From Elusimicrobiota bacterium (GTDB lineage Bacteria; Elusimicrobiota; Elusimicrobia; JACQPE01): DNA of 64,000 nucleotides. The DNA lies in NCBI GenBank assembly GCA_016180815.1, contig JACPAN010000005.1:93166-157165 (forward strand). The letters run 5' to 3'. Positions 24,299-32,687 of the stretch are shown in pieces (position 1 is the first letter of the stretch; the number at the start of each line of letters is the position of its first letter). Under the pieces are notes generated by a model, which was not told the DNA's origin, ran no database searches, and saw only the letters and a list, made by a program, of their open reading frames with translations. Both the position numbers and the translations under genes were made by a program.

Positions 24299-25477
24299 GT
24301 GATTGCTGAACACTCAGATTTGAAAAAAACAATCCTGGATATCGCCGCAAAATCTTTGCGCAGCAATATCAGAAAAGCGCAAGGACCTGACGGCCGAAGC
24401 CGGCATGTCGTGACCGCCGGCGCCAAGCAGTTTAGAACGGTCTGGGCCAGGGATTTCGGATTTACGGCCGGCGGCCTGATTAAGCTTGGCGAAACCGGTG
24501 TCGTTCGGGATACGTTGGAGGCGTTTTTAGCCTTCCAAAAACCCAGCGGTTTATTTCCGCATATCTTGGATACGCTGCCCTGGTATATCCGGGTGGCGGC
24601 CGCCAGCCTGGGCTTAAGGCTTCCTTTCGAAGGCCGTTTAAAGCCCTATTACACGAATCAGCATTTTGTTATTGCGATTGATTCGGGTCTTTTATTGACC
24701 TATGCCGCGGAGCTTTATTTAAAGGCTTCCGGCGATGTTGATTTCGCCGTTCGATATTATCCGGCATTAAAACGCGGGCTTGAATTTTATCAGGGCCTTT
24801 TAAAGGACGGATTGATCGCGCAGCCGCCTTGCGCCGATTTTCAAGACACGGTGATCGCGCGCAGGGGGCGAGTGTTTTTTACCAATCTTATTTATTGGAA
24901 AGCGTGTTTGTCGTTGTCTCGGATCGCCGCAGCAACGCGCAATTTCGATGAGGCCGAGTCGTGGAATCAGCAGGCGGCCCGGCTTAAAGAAAATGTCGAA
25001 CGTTTTTTTTGGATTGAGGACGCGGGTTATTTTCGAAACACCGAAACCTCGCGGCAATTATCTTCGGACGGCAATTTGTTCGCAATTTTATGGGATTTTG
25101 TCGATGGTTCGCGGAGCAATCGAATTCTAAAAGCAATGGATCAGATGAATGTTTGGACGCCGTCGGGTCCGCGTTGCACGGTCCCCCCCTACTCTTGGCG
25201 CGAGATCGAGCCCCATGCTCTTTTTGCCGGAGTTAGCGATTACCATGACTCCATGGTTTGGATGTGGCAGTCGGCTCTGAGCGTTCAAGTCGAGCGCAAA
25301 ATGGGCCGTCGAACGCAAGAAAATCGTTTGATCGAGGCCGTGCAAAAAATTCTTGAGCGCGACGCCATGGTCTGTGAAGTTTATGATCCGCTAACGTCCT
25401 TGCCTGCGCGGCGGTGGCTTTATCGTTCCGAGGGCCCGTTTTCGTGGGCTTCGGCTATGCTGCTGGAAGCGATTTAG
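24299..25477 (+). CDS. six-hairpin (alpha/alpha) glycosidase-like protein
   Basis: The 392-residue protein is fully helical by pattern, with WARDFGFTAGGLI near residue 58 (an acidic WxRD motif common to amylo-1,6-glucosidase and neutral invertase clans). Internal repeats of hydrophobic helices are seen, and YDSMVW- and WASAM-type aromatic motifs occur near the end. This fits a GH63/GH100/GH133-like (alpha/alpha)6 fold acting on alpha-glucosidic bonds, but the exact family cannot be fixed. There is no signal peptide, so it is cytoplasmic. The GTG start is supported by the -10 box directly upstream. Confidence 0.65.
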   Translation: MIAEHSDLKKTILDIAAKSLRSNIRKAQGPDGRSRHVVTAGAKQFRTVWARDFGFTAGGLIKLGETGVVRDTLEAFLAFQKPSGLFPHILDTLPWYIRVAAASLGLRLPFEGRLKPYYTNQHFVIAIDSGLLLTYAAELYLKASGDVDFAVRYYPALKRGLEFYQGLLKDGLIAQPPCADFQDTVIARRGRVFFTNLIYWKACLSLSRIAAATRNFDEAESWNQQAARLKENVERFFWIEDAGYFRNTETSRQLSSDGNLFAILWDFVDGSRSNRILKAMDQMNVWTPSGPRCTVPPYSWREIEPHALFAGVSDYHDSMVWMWQSALSVQVERKMGRRTQENRLIEAVQKILERDAMVCEVYDPLTSLPARRWLYRSEGPFSWASAMLLEAI

Positions 25478-25481
25478 TCTT

Positions 25482-25868
25482 TTATCTAAGCGGAGGGGCG
25501 GTTTTTAAAATCGTATGAACCCTGGTTGCCAGGGCCGCTGTGTTTAAGGGCTTTTGAAGAAATTCAACCACATTCGTTTCCTGCCGGATCAAATCCTGCG
25601 TTGAGTTATCGGTATAGCGGCCGGTGAACACGATGACGGGGACCCTGTTCATATCAGGCCGCTGAAGTTCGCGCAGCACTTCAAAGCCGCTCATATTGGG
25701 CAGCATTAGATCGAGAAGAATCAAATCAGGGGACGAAGACAGGACGATGCTTAACGCTTCTTTGCCGTTTTTTGCGGTTAAAATTTCGAAACCTTCCCTT
25801 GCAAGCGCGACGCGCAGCAGCTCGCAGATGGATTCTTCGTCATCGACAACAAGTATTTTTTTGCTCAT
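25482..25868 (-). CDS. single-domain response regulator
   Basis: This is a 128-residue receiver domain with no output domain. It shows ILVVDDEES (acidic pocket), the phosphorylation aspartate in LILLDLMLPNMSG near residue 53, the conserved Thr in VIVFTGRY and the Lys in FLQKPL. Single-domain regulators act on protein partners such as flagellar or kinase components. The frame is open upstream to 25916, but the ATG at 25868 fits the receiver domain boundary. It is convergent with the glycosidase gene. No histidine kinase gene is nearby. Confidence 0.88.
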   Translation of the reverse strand: MSKKILVVDDEESICELLRVALAREGFEILTAKNGKEALSIVLSSSPDLILLDLMLPNMSGFEVLRELQRPDMNRVPVIVFTGRYTDNSTQDLIRQETNVVEFLQKPLNTAALATRVHTILKTAPPLR

Positions 25869-25969
25869 CTTGCATCCAACTATATTATTTTGGCGGTTTT
25901 TTATGAAATTATCCATAAGCAGTTTGTATTTTGCGCCATCCGGCCCGAAGTGTCGAAGTTACTGAAGAC

Positions 25970-26908
25970 TTACGCCGGTTTTTGTTTGATCGCGGCAGCT
26001 AAAGCCCCGATGAAGGTGGGCGAGGTGTTGAGGGATTCGGCCCGGACGAATTTTATTCCCAAGGATTCGGCAATTTTTTTGTAGAGAATATCATCATCGT
26101 AAAGGGTTTCCATATGGTCGGAAATAAAACCGATGGGATCCACGATGATATTTTTAACGCCGCGCTGGGCTAGTTGTTCGAGCATTTCGCGGACGTCGGG
26201 TCCCAGCCAAGGCTCCGGCGTTCGCCCCTGGCTTTGATAAGCGAAATACCAGCGTCCGGGCGGGACGCCCGCATGTTGAGCGACCAAGCGGGCCGTTTCC
26301 AGGAGTTCACCGGGGTAAGGATCTTTCCATTCCAAAATTTTTTGCGGCAGGCTGTGCGCGGAAAAAATAACCGCAACCTCCGATTTATTTTTGCTTGGAA
26401 ATTTCATCAGGGCGGCCCGAAGTTTTTCCGCAAAGGCCTCGATGAGAAGAGGCTGCGTATGCCATCGTTCGATCAAGCGGATTTGAGGGCGGGGTTTCAA
26501 ATTGTTGATCGCTTCATTTAATTTGCTCCGGTAAGCCTCGACGCTCAGCTTCGAGTAGTAGGGGGTCAGGCACAAGGCCGTAATTTTTTTGAAGCCTTCC
26601 TGCGCCATTTGAGCGACCGTGTCTTTGATGTAAGGGTGCCAATGGCGCATGCCGATGAAAACTTTGGCTTGAGGAAGTTTTTTCTGCAGGGCCAGAGCCT
26701 GGTCTTTAGTGATGGAGAGCAAGGGAGACTTTCCCCCCATCGCCCGATAGCGTTCTTGAACTTCATCAATCAGCTCTTGGCTGACCGGGCGGCCGCCCCT
26801 GATGTCTAAGAGATAGGGTCCGATTTCTTCAAGGGATTGGGCCGCTCCATAGGCCATCAGTAGAACGCCCGTCGTCTGTTTTTCCGTCGTTGCCGCCATT
26901 GGGGTCAT
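25970..26908 (-). CDS. hemH: ferrochelatase
   Basis: HemH inserts iron into protoporphyrin (or coproporphyrin) in the last steps of heme synthesis. The family signatures are LLMAYGAAQSLEEIGPYL at the N terminus, GMRHWHPYI, VIFSAHSLPQKILEWKDPY (SAHSLP motif with the active-site histidine), and the terminal VDPIGFISDHMETLYDDD, whose HMETLYD glutamate is catalytic. The length of 312 residues is normal. The start lies 2 bp after the hemE stop, so the pair is coupled. Confidence 0.93.
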   Translation of the reverse strand: MTPMAATTEKQTTGVLLMAYGAAQSLEEIGPYLLDIRGGRPVSQELIDEVQERYRAMGGKSPLLSITKDQALALQKKLPQAKVFIGMRHWHPYIKDTVAQMAQEGFKKITALCLTPYYSKLSVEAYRSKLNEAINNLKPRPQIRLIERWHTQPLLIEAFAEKLRAALMKFPSKNKSEVAVIFSAHSLPQKILEWKDPYPGELLETARLVAQHAGVPPGRWYFAYQSQGRTPEPWLGPDVREMLEQLAQRGVKNIIVDPIGFISDHMETLYDDDILYKKIAESLGIKFVRAESLNTSPTFIGALAAAIKQKPA

Positions 26909-26910
26909 GC

Positions 26911-27975
26911 CTAGCGCTCCTTGAAAGAAATTTTGTGAACCAGGTCGACGACCAGTTTCACATTGTCGACCGGCGTATGTTGAAGAATGCCGTGGCCTAG
27001 ATTGAAAATATGCCCCGGCCGTTCATCGGCCTCGTCTAAAATCGTGCGCACGCGGCGCTCGATATATTCGTGAGGGCCGAATAAAGCGGCGGGATCGAGA
27101 TTGCCTTGAACGGCGGTTTCGTAATCCAGGCGCCGCCAGGCTTCACCGAGTGAAACGCGCCAATCAACGCTGATGACGTCGGCTTGAGTTTTCTTGAGGA
27201 GTTCGATGCAGCCGCCCGTGCCTGTGCTGAAATAAATCACGGGGACGCTTTGCGCTTGAAGAGCCGCGACAATTTTTCGCACGTGGGGGAGGACGAATTC
27301 TTCATAATCGCCGGGCGCCAGGCAGCCGGCCCAGCTGTCGAAAATCTGGATGATGTCCGCGCCGGCTTGAACCTGGATCAGGCATAAATCGGTGACGGCG
27401 CGGCTGAGTTTTTCCATCAGCATGGTCCAGAGAGTCCGATCTTGGCGCATCAGATTCTTGGTTTTAAGATAGTTGTCTGAGTGTCCCCCTTCGATCAGAT
27501 AACTGGCCAGGGTAAACGGCGCGCCGGCGAATCCGATCAGCGCTTTTTCCGGCGGCAAATTTTTGCGGATCAGGCGCACCGCGTCGGCTGTGAATTTCAT
27601 TTCTTGCGCGGCGTCGATTTCGGGAATCCTGCGGATATCGTCTGGCTCGCGAATTGGATTATGAAAGGCCGGCCCCTCCCCTTCGGTGTATTCCAGCTTA
27701 AAGCCCATGGGTTCGGCCAACAGCAAAATGTCCGAAAATAAAATCGCGGCGTCAACGCCTAACTTGCCGACGGGATCAATCGTCACCTGCGCCGCCAATT
27801 CCGGCGTCTTGGCGATTTCCTTGATCGTCCATTTTTTCCTGACTTTGCGGTACTCTTCCATGTAGCGCCCAGCCTGGCGCATGAACCAGACGGGCGTCCG
27901 CTCTGTCTTTTGCCCGCGGCAGGCTTGAACCACTAGCGGGTTCTTCTTGATCGCCGGCGGATGCTTAATGTTCAT
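26911..27975 (-). CDS. hemE: uroporphyrinogen decarboxylase
   Basis: HemE decarboxylates the four acetate groups of uroporphyrinogen III to give coproporphyrinogen III. The signature PVWFMRQAGRYMEEYR is near residue 28, FSDILLLAEPMG holds the catalytic aspartate, FAGAPFTLASYLIEGG follows, and the end carries GNLDPAALFG and FNLGHGILQHTPVDNV. The length of 354 residues is typical. The start codon overlaps the lipoprotein gene stop by 4 bp (ATGA), so it is translated in a coupled operon with the NlpC/P60 and lipoprotein genes upstream and hemH downstream. Confidence 0.95.
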   Translation of the reverse strand: MNIKHPPAIKKNPLVVQACRGQKTERTPVWFMRQAGRYMEEYRKVRKKWTIKEIAKTPELAAQVTIDPVGKLGVDAAILFSDILLLAEPMGFKLEYTEGEGPAFHNPIREPDDIRRIPEIDAAQEMKFTADAVRLIRKNLPPEKALIGFAGAPFTLASYLIEGGHSDNYLKTKNLMRQDRTLWTMLMEKLSRAVTDLCLIQVQAGADIIQIFDSWAGCLAPGDYEEFVLPHVRKIVAALQAQSVPVIYFSTGTGGCIELLKKTQADVISVDWRVSLGEAWRRLDYETAVQGNLDPAALFGPHEYIERRVRTILDEADERPGHIFNLGHGILQHTPVDNVKLVVDLVHKISFKER

Positions 27976-28733
27976 TTGTCAGATGATTCGGGTTTTTCTG
28001 GAAACGCCCTCTTTAAATCTTTTTGATTACAAATTATAGATTTCTCAAATTCTTCCATGGATTCCAGGGTGTCGCCCGGGCCTGCCGTGTCGCTGAAGCA
28101 GTAGCGCTGAACATCGGTATGCCAGCTGACGTTATCAGATTCTTGAAAACCAAAATATTTTTTATCGTCAGGACGGAAGTGATCGAATAATCTTATCCCA
28201 AAACCCTTATATTCCCCGGAGCGGGCATAATCAAAAGAGACATAAGGGGTTTTTCTGCCGTTTTCGTCCATTCTTAAAAGTTTATTCCATTGGTCCTTGT
28301 CCCATTCGCTAACGACAAGAGTTCTGATTTTGGGCAGATTGGGCATGGTTTCAATGAAAACAGCCGTTGGTTTTCCGGTGTTGAGAAAATCGTGATAAAG
28401 AACGAACGACCTCTCGTTAAGAGCCCAGGGATAAGGCTTAATTGAACCCGGAGGACTTTCTTTGGCTTCGGGAAAAATTGCGAGGATATAATTCTTCCAA
28501 TCCTCAGCCGAGCGGATGGCGCGCTCGTGCAGTTGGAGATACCTTTTTTCCCCAAATCTGGTTCTGTCGGCATTTTTCCAGTCCTCTTCGGATTTGTATA
28601 GACCCCCGCTGGGGGTGATGATCAAACCCTTTTTTGAGGACGAAAAAAGATCATGGATTTTATCTTCCACCTTTGAGCAGGAAACAAGGGCCGCCGCAAG
28701 GATCAAAAACAAAATTTTTGAATTTTTTATCAT
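27972..28733 (-). CDS. predicted lipoprotein of unknown function
   Basis: The 253-residue protein has a lipoprotein signal peptide with lipobox LVSC and mature cysteine at residue 19. The following SKVEDK has no Asp at +2, so outer-membrane sorting is possible. The rest is a soluble globular domain with mixed alpha/beta sequence and aromatic residues but no motif I recognise. Its gene overlaps the end of the NlpC/P60 gene and the start of hemE by 4 bp each. That shared operon is odd, because neither neighbour suggests its function. Confidence 0.75.
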   Translation of the reverse strand: MIKNSKILFLILAAALVSCSKVEDKIHDLFSSSKKGLIITPSGGLYKSEEDWKNADRTRFGEKRYLQLHERAIRSAEDWKNYILAIFPEAKESPPGSIKPYPWALNERSFVLYHDFLNTGKPTAVFIETMPNLPKIRTLVVSEWDKDQWNKLLRMDENGRKTPYVSFDYARSGEYKGFGIRLFDHFRPDDKKYFGFQESDNVSWHTDVQRYCFSDTAGPGDTLESMEEFEKSIICNQKDLKRAFPEKPESSDK

Positions 28734-30202
28734 CGGCCTTCCTCCAAACCGCGCATTCTCAGAGAATCGGCAAAGTGGTGCGGTTCGGTGCGGCGAGGGC
28801 CAGTTCTTGGTTGAATTATTCTATGCCATTGGCCGTTTTGAAAAGTAAAAGTCCAAGGATTTTGTTCCTGTTGAATTGTGCAACTTATTTCATCAAACGT
28901 GACGCTCGGCGCACACTTCCCTTCAATTTCCATATCAGAAGACACGTGGTGATTGCGTCTGTATTCCCTGGTTTCCTCATAGGTGGTCAACTCTCTTCCG
29001 TCATGAGTTCTGATCCGAGGGGTACCATTGGCGTGAATAACGGTACATTCCATGGTATGAGCGCCGGTTCGTCGGCAGTCTTGGATGAATCCAATGTGGT
29101 TAATGCTGCCGGAATTTTCTCTGAAGAAAATGTCGCCCGGCTGAGGCATCTCACCATCAGCAAGTACGGCATTTAGACGGCGGGCCTCTTGGAAATAACC
29201 ATCAGCGTTTCTTTTCTTACCTGTAGGCTGACGCCCAAAAAGAATCTGATAAGCGAATCCGCTGCAATCTAAACCGCCGGGAGCGCTTTTAAGAGCGCAG
29301 CCATTCCAGCCATAAGGCTGGCCACGAAAAGCTTGGGCTGATCGCACAGTTAAATCGCGGATTGCCCTGGCTCTTTCCGATGATATGCGCGCGGGTTGGC
29401 TTGCTTTCTCTATTGCTTCTTGCGTACTCGCGGTATCCGCTTTTGATCGGGAGTTTCCCCTTGGGCTAGGTGGCGGGGTAGCGGGAAGCGATTGAATCCT
29501 TGATCGCTCCATACGCTGTCTCATCTGAGCCTCTCTGGCCACGCCTTCGCTAATATTGCGGATGGTTTCCTCATCAATTCGAGGCGCGGGCTGCCCGGCG
29601 CTCCCTGATCCGGACCGGCTTCTTGCTGCCGGACGCCGGTTCGCACGATCCCCGGGAGCCGGGACCGCAGGATTGCGCAACAGCCTGTTTATTCTCTCGC
29701 GTTCCCGTTGAATTCGTTCCTCTTCGCCACGCTGCAACGCTCTGTTTCGCTCCGCGTCAAGAACATCGATTTGTTGACGCAAACTTGGTTCCAACGTCGG
29801 ACGGCGCAATAAATTCGGGGATATAACCGGGGTTCTGGGAGCAAGAGAAGTTCCCGGGCCTGGGCTGGAGCCGGAATTCCTTGACGAAGGAGACGGGATG
29901 GGACCGGCAGGCGACGGGCTTGGGTTAGGTCTGGATTGACTGGATGATCCGCCGTTGACCAGATGATCGTAATACCTGGGTGAAGACGGGTGCGGGGTGC
30001 CGGTGACGCTTTCGTAATGCTGCCGGGCTCTTTGGCGGCGGGCCTCTTCCTCAGCCTGTCTTCTGGCTTCATCCCTGCGCCGTTGAGTCTCCTCCAAATT
30101 GGCTTGGTCCCTGGGCACGGGGCGGGCAGCGCCGTCATCCTGGGCAAAAATAGGCAAAGCAGACAATGAAATAATGGCCGCCCAAAGCGATATTTTTATC
30201 AT
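28730..30202 (-). CDS. exported NlpC/P60 endopeptidase
   Basis: The 490-residue protein has a signal peptide (residues 1-20, ending PIFAQD), a very long Arg/Pro/Ser-rich disordered part with coiled-coil-like charged stretches (residues 25-270), and a C-terminal NlpC/P60 domain. Catalytic features are the Cys in GGLDCSGFAYQILFG near residue 300, the His in INHIGFIQDC near residue 370, and a following VIHANG. These enzymes cut peptidoglycan peptides. A unique C-terminal extension of about 90 residues with several cysteines follows the domain. It is first in an operon with the lipoprotein, hemE and hemH. Confidence 0.85.
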   Translation of the reverse strand: MIKISLWAAIISLSALPIFAQDDGAARPVPRDQANLEETQRRRDEARRQAEEEARRQRARQHYESVTGTPHPSSPRYYDHLVNGGSSSQSRPNPSPSPAGPIPSPSSRNSGSSPGPGTSLAPRTPVISPNLLRRPTLEPSLRQQIDVLDAERNRALQRGEEERIQRERERINRLLRNPAVPAPGDRANRRPAARSRSGSGSAGQPAPRIDEETIRNISEGVAREAQMRQRMERSRIQSLPATPPPSPRGNSRSKADTASTQEAIEKASQPARISSERARAIRDLTVRSAQAFRGQPYGWNGCALKSAPGGLDCSGFAYQILFGRQPTGKKRNADGYFQEARRLNAVLADGEMPQPGDIFFRENSGSINHIGFIQDCRRTGAHTMECTVIHANGTPRIRTHDGRELTTYEETREYRRNHHVSSDMEIEGKCAPSVTFDEISCTIQQEQNPWTFTFQNGQWHRIIQPRTGPRRTEPHHFADSLRMRGLEEGR

Positions 30203-30253
30203 GGTTATGACGGTGGGAACTATTTTAGCAATTAGATTTTTTGCTGGTTTTCG

Positions 30254-30931
30254 TCAGTACGGCCGGTCGTTTTGACAGACCGAGGATTGGGCTTGCTCCC
30301 AATATTGACCGTTGATGATGCCGTCGTAGCGTTCATGGGTGCGGCGTTCCTCGATCTCTTCGGCCGTAAAAATTTCGGGCATTTGTTCGGCCTGCGTTCG
30401 GGCCAAGGCCGCGGCCTGTTCGATTTCTTCGGCAGACGAAGGGTCAACGATGGCTTCGATCACATTGCCGATGCCCAGGGTCATTAAGCCGAGCATGGCA
30501 TCGCGGCGTTCGCGAGGGCGTCGAGCGGCAGTTTCTCGATGGGCGACGAAGCGTTCTCGGTTGACGATTTGGTACCTGCGTTGAAAGCGTTTCCTGGTTT
30601 CAATAAGGCAGGAAGCGCGGCACCAGCGTTCACCCCAGTCGTTTTCCCTGCAGGTGCCGAGCACCGGAGTTCTGGTTTGTGTTTCTTCAAGAAGGGTTTC
30701 ATCAAGCAAAACCGTGCCGTCAGGCCGCACTGGGCCCGCTGGGGTGCGGCGTTGGATCAATGTTGTGCGTGCGGCGTTGGGACGAATCCGCGGTTGATCG
30801 CCGAAGGCTTCGTTGATGCTGCGCTCCATCCGCGTATGGTCCCGGCCGCAGAGATCGCAGGCAGCGCCGGGCGGATTCCCCCAGGCGAGCATCGGGAACA
30901 AAAGAACGATACAGGCTAAAAGCCTTGTCAC
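30254..30931 (-). CDS. exported cysteine-containing protein of unknown function
   Basis: The protein has a signal peptide (about residues 1-19, ending LAWGN) and then a CDLCGRDHTRMERS segment resembling a small metal-binding or disulphide knuckle. The remaining 190 residues are Arg- and Glu-rich and mostly helical, with further cysteines (GTCRENDWGERWCRASC). No family is recognised. The gene lies upstream of the NlpC/P60 gene on the same strand with a 51-bp gap and probably shares its transcript. Its own upstream region holds CCTAGGG and other short repeats. Confidence 0.6.
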   Translation of the reverse strand: MTRLLACIVLLFPMLAWGNPPGAACDLCGRDHTRMERSINEAFGDQPRIRPNAARTTLIQRRTPAGPVRPDGTVLLDETLLEETQTRTPVLGTCRENDWGERWCRASCLIETRKRFQRRYQIVNRERFVAHRETAARRPRERRDAMLGLMTLGIGNVIEAIVDPSSAEEIEQAAALARTQAEQMPEIFTAEEIEERRTHERYDGIINGQYWEQAQSSVCQNDRPY

Positions 30932-31083
30932 GATTTAATTATGGCCTGCCCTAGCCTGCGGACCTAGGGCCTTTGGTCCCGATTTTATACTAGGACTATG
31001 GTCCCTAATGGTCTGTGCTCAAAAGCACAGTGGCATTTTTCTCATTTGTCCCTTACAATTAAGCCAGTCTGGGGGTTAAGGCA
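30932..31083. promoter_or_regulatory. divergent intergenic region with CCTAGG and a TATACT -10-like box
   Basis: CCTAGG at 30963-30968 is followed after 17 bp by TATACT at 30986-30991 on the plus strand, facing the gene at 31084. Several copies of short GGTCC/GGACC-like words occur, giving weak dyad symmetry. Whether the CCTAGG here is related to the module 1 and 2 promoters is unclear because the spacing differs. Confidence 0.35.
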
Positions 31084-31992
31084 ATGAAGTCTTGGCTATT
31101 GGGGCAGTTCGAAAGGCTCAAGCAATTCCGGGTCTTTTTAGTCGTTTTTATGGTTTTGCACCGGCCGACTTGGGGTAATTTAAGAGTTCGGGAAATAGTC
31201 GTGACTCTATTAGCTTTGCTCGGCCTGATTCAAATCAGTTTCGGCGCCAAGCATGTTTTTCTTCGGGCCGTCAACGCCGTCTTTGTCCCGGCTCAACCCG
31301 ATATCCAGATGCAGACTCAACCGCAAGAATCCATCATGAAACCTCCGGAAGCGGCGCCTTCATCGGCGAAACAGGAGGCCGTGGATTTGCCCGAGGTCCC
31401 TCCGGTTACTTCTTCTTCCGGCGATGGTGATTTGGAGCAACTGTTCCAAGGCTATGAAAAAGATGCTTTGTCTCAATTCGGGAACGAACCCGAGTCCGCG
31501 CAGAAGGAATTGCCCCTGCCGCCCACCGTTGAAGATTCCCACAACGGCCCTCAATTGCTTGGAAACGTCCGCGAGGATGTCTCTTTGTCCTTGCCTTTGG
31601 CCGATGCGCCTCAGAGGCCTGTTGCGGGCGAAACAATCGCGCTTCAGGACCGTTCCGAGTCCCGGCCGGTCGAACGGATTCATACATTTGGGTGGCACCG
31701 CAATTACACGGATATCGTGCTTTGTTTTTTAGGCACGGTCGGATTCGGCGTCGGCATCGCCAAGCTGTTGATCATGGGCAACGCTCCGTCGCTTCTTCGA
31801 TTCTTGAACTGCTGCGTTTTAATGGGATTGTTTTTGCGTTCGTTGTATTGTTTTGTATCGACCAGCGTCCAATCGGATATCTTCCAGTTTATCGGCGTGG
31901 CTTTGGTTTTCATCAGCGGGATCATTATGATCAAGGGCTTCAGCTCGAGCTATGCTTTCGGCGCATCCCAGAGTTCGGCCCGGCGGTTTTAA
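31084..31992 (+). CDS. membrane protein with proline-rich middle region
   Basis: The start has a GGGGG-type ribosome binding site. The protein has one hydrophobic segment near residues 35-55 (IVVTLLALLGLIQISFGA) and a long Pro/Gln/Ser/Glu-rich soluble stretch (residues 75-195). Three further membrane segments fill residues 210-300 (IVLCFLGTVGFGVGIAKLLIMG and two more). No family is recognised. The 3' end overlaps the convergent FHA gene by 4 bp. Its closeness to the phosphorylation cassette makes a link possible but unproven. Confidence 0.65.
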   Translation: MKSWLLGQFERLKQFRVFLVVFMVLHRPTWGNLRVREIVVTLLALLGLIQISFGAKHVFLRAVNAVFVPAQPDIQMQTQPQESIMKPPEAAPSSAKQEAVDLPEVPPVTSSSGDGDLEQLFQGYEKDALSQFGNEPESAQKELPLPPTVEDSHNGPQLLGNVREDVSLSLPLADAPQRPVAGETIALQDRSESRPVERIHTFGWHRNYTDIVLCFLGTVGFGVGIAKLLIMGNAPSLLRFLNCCVLMGLFLRSLYCFVSTSVQSDIFQFIGVALVFISGIIMIKGFSSSYAFGASQSSARRF

Positions 31993-32684
31993 GGTTTTTT
32001 CAAATCGAATCGAAACGTCGTTCCGCTGATTTCAATCATATCTCCTTCATGCAGCAGTTCGCGTTCCTGGACATTGGCGCCGTTTAATTTGGGGTAGCCG
32101 GGTTTCAACGCGATCAAGAAATAGCCTTCGGGGCGGCGCGCGATCATGGCCGCGACTTCCGGAGTGAACATGCCGCCTTTAACCGGGATTTGAACCTTCT
32201 CCGATTTGCCGATATAAGTGGAGAGTCCATTGAGCTCGTATTCCGGCTTGTCGACTACGCCGTTGACCACGCTTAATATGCCGGTGGTCTCGGTTTTTGC
32301 GGAGGCGGCGGCTGCCTGGGCCATTTGAGCCTGCGAGGTCTGGCTTAGGGCGACCGTGGCTTCGGGATTGGCCGCCTGAGCGCTGCCGGCGCTCGGACGG
32401 TCGTCGATGAAAACAAGCGCGTGTTTTACGATGCCGATGGCGTCGTTGTTTTTTAAGCCGGCCTTGAGGATTTTTTTCTCATTGACATACGTGCCGTTGG
32501 TGGAATTTAAATCTTCGACGAAGAAGACGTCGCTTTGAAGGTAGATTTTGCAGTGATGCCCGGAAACCGCCGGGTTATCGATGATGATATCGTTGTCGTC
32601 TTTGCGGCCCACGGTCATTGAGTCCTTGTTGACCGGGATTTCTTTTATTATTGCGGCGTTGAATTTAAGAAGGAATTTAGGCAT
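31989..32684 (-). CDS. FHA-domain protein
   Basis: The 231-residue protein has an N-terminal forkhead-associated domain. Visible marks are MTVGRKDDNDIIIDNPAVSGHHCKI with the phosphothreonine-binding Arg and Ser-His pair near residues 27-43, and NSTNGTYVN. An Ala/Gln-rich linker (about residues 105-140) follows, and a second FHA-like fold without the full motif set (residues 145-231, IGKSEKVQIP and LNGANVQERELLHEGDMIEI). FHA domains recognise phosphothreonine, which the adjacent kinase would produce. The gene follows the phosphatase with 3 bp between them. Confidence 0.9.
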   Translation of the reverse strand: MPKFLLKFNAAIIKEIPVNKDSMTVGRKDDNDIIIDNPAVSGHHCKIYLQSDVFFVEDLNSTNGTYVNEKKILKAGLKNNDAIGIVKHALVFIDDRPSAGSAQAANPEATVALSQTSQAQMAQAAAASAKTETTGILSVVNGVVDKPEYELNGLSTYIGKSEKVQIPVKGGMFTPEVAAMIARRPEGYFLIALKPGYPKLNGANVQERELLHEGDMIEISGTTFRFDLKKP

Positions 32685-32687
32685 GGC

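Noticed and set aside
30963..30991. Third copy of the module promoter near 30.9 kb
   Set aside because: CCTAGG and a -10-like box are present, but the spacing and the other conserved words differ from the two module blocks.
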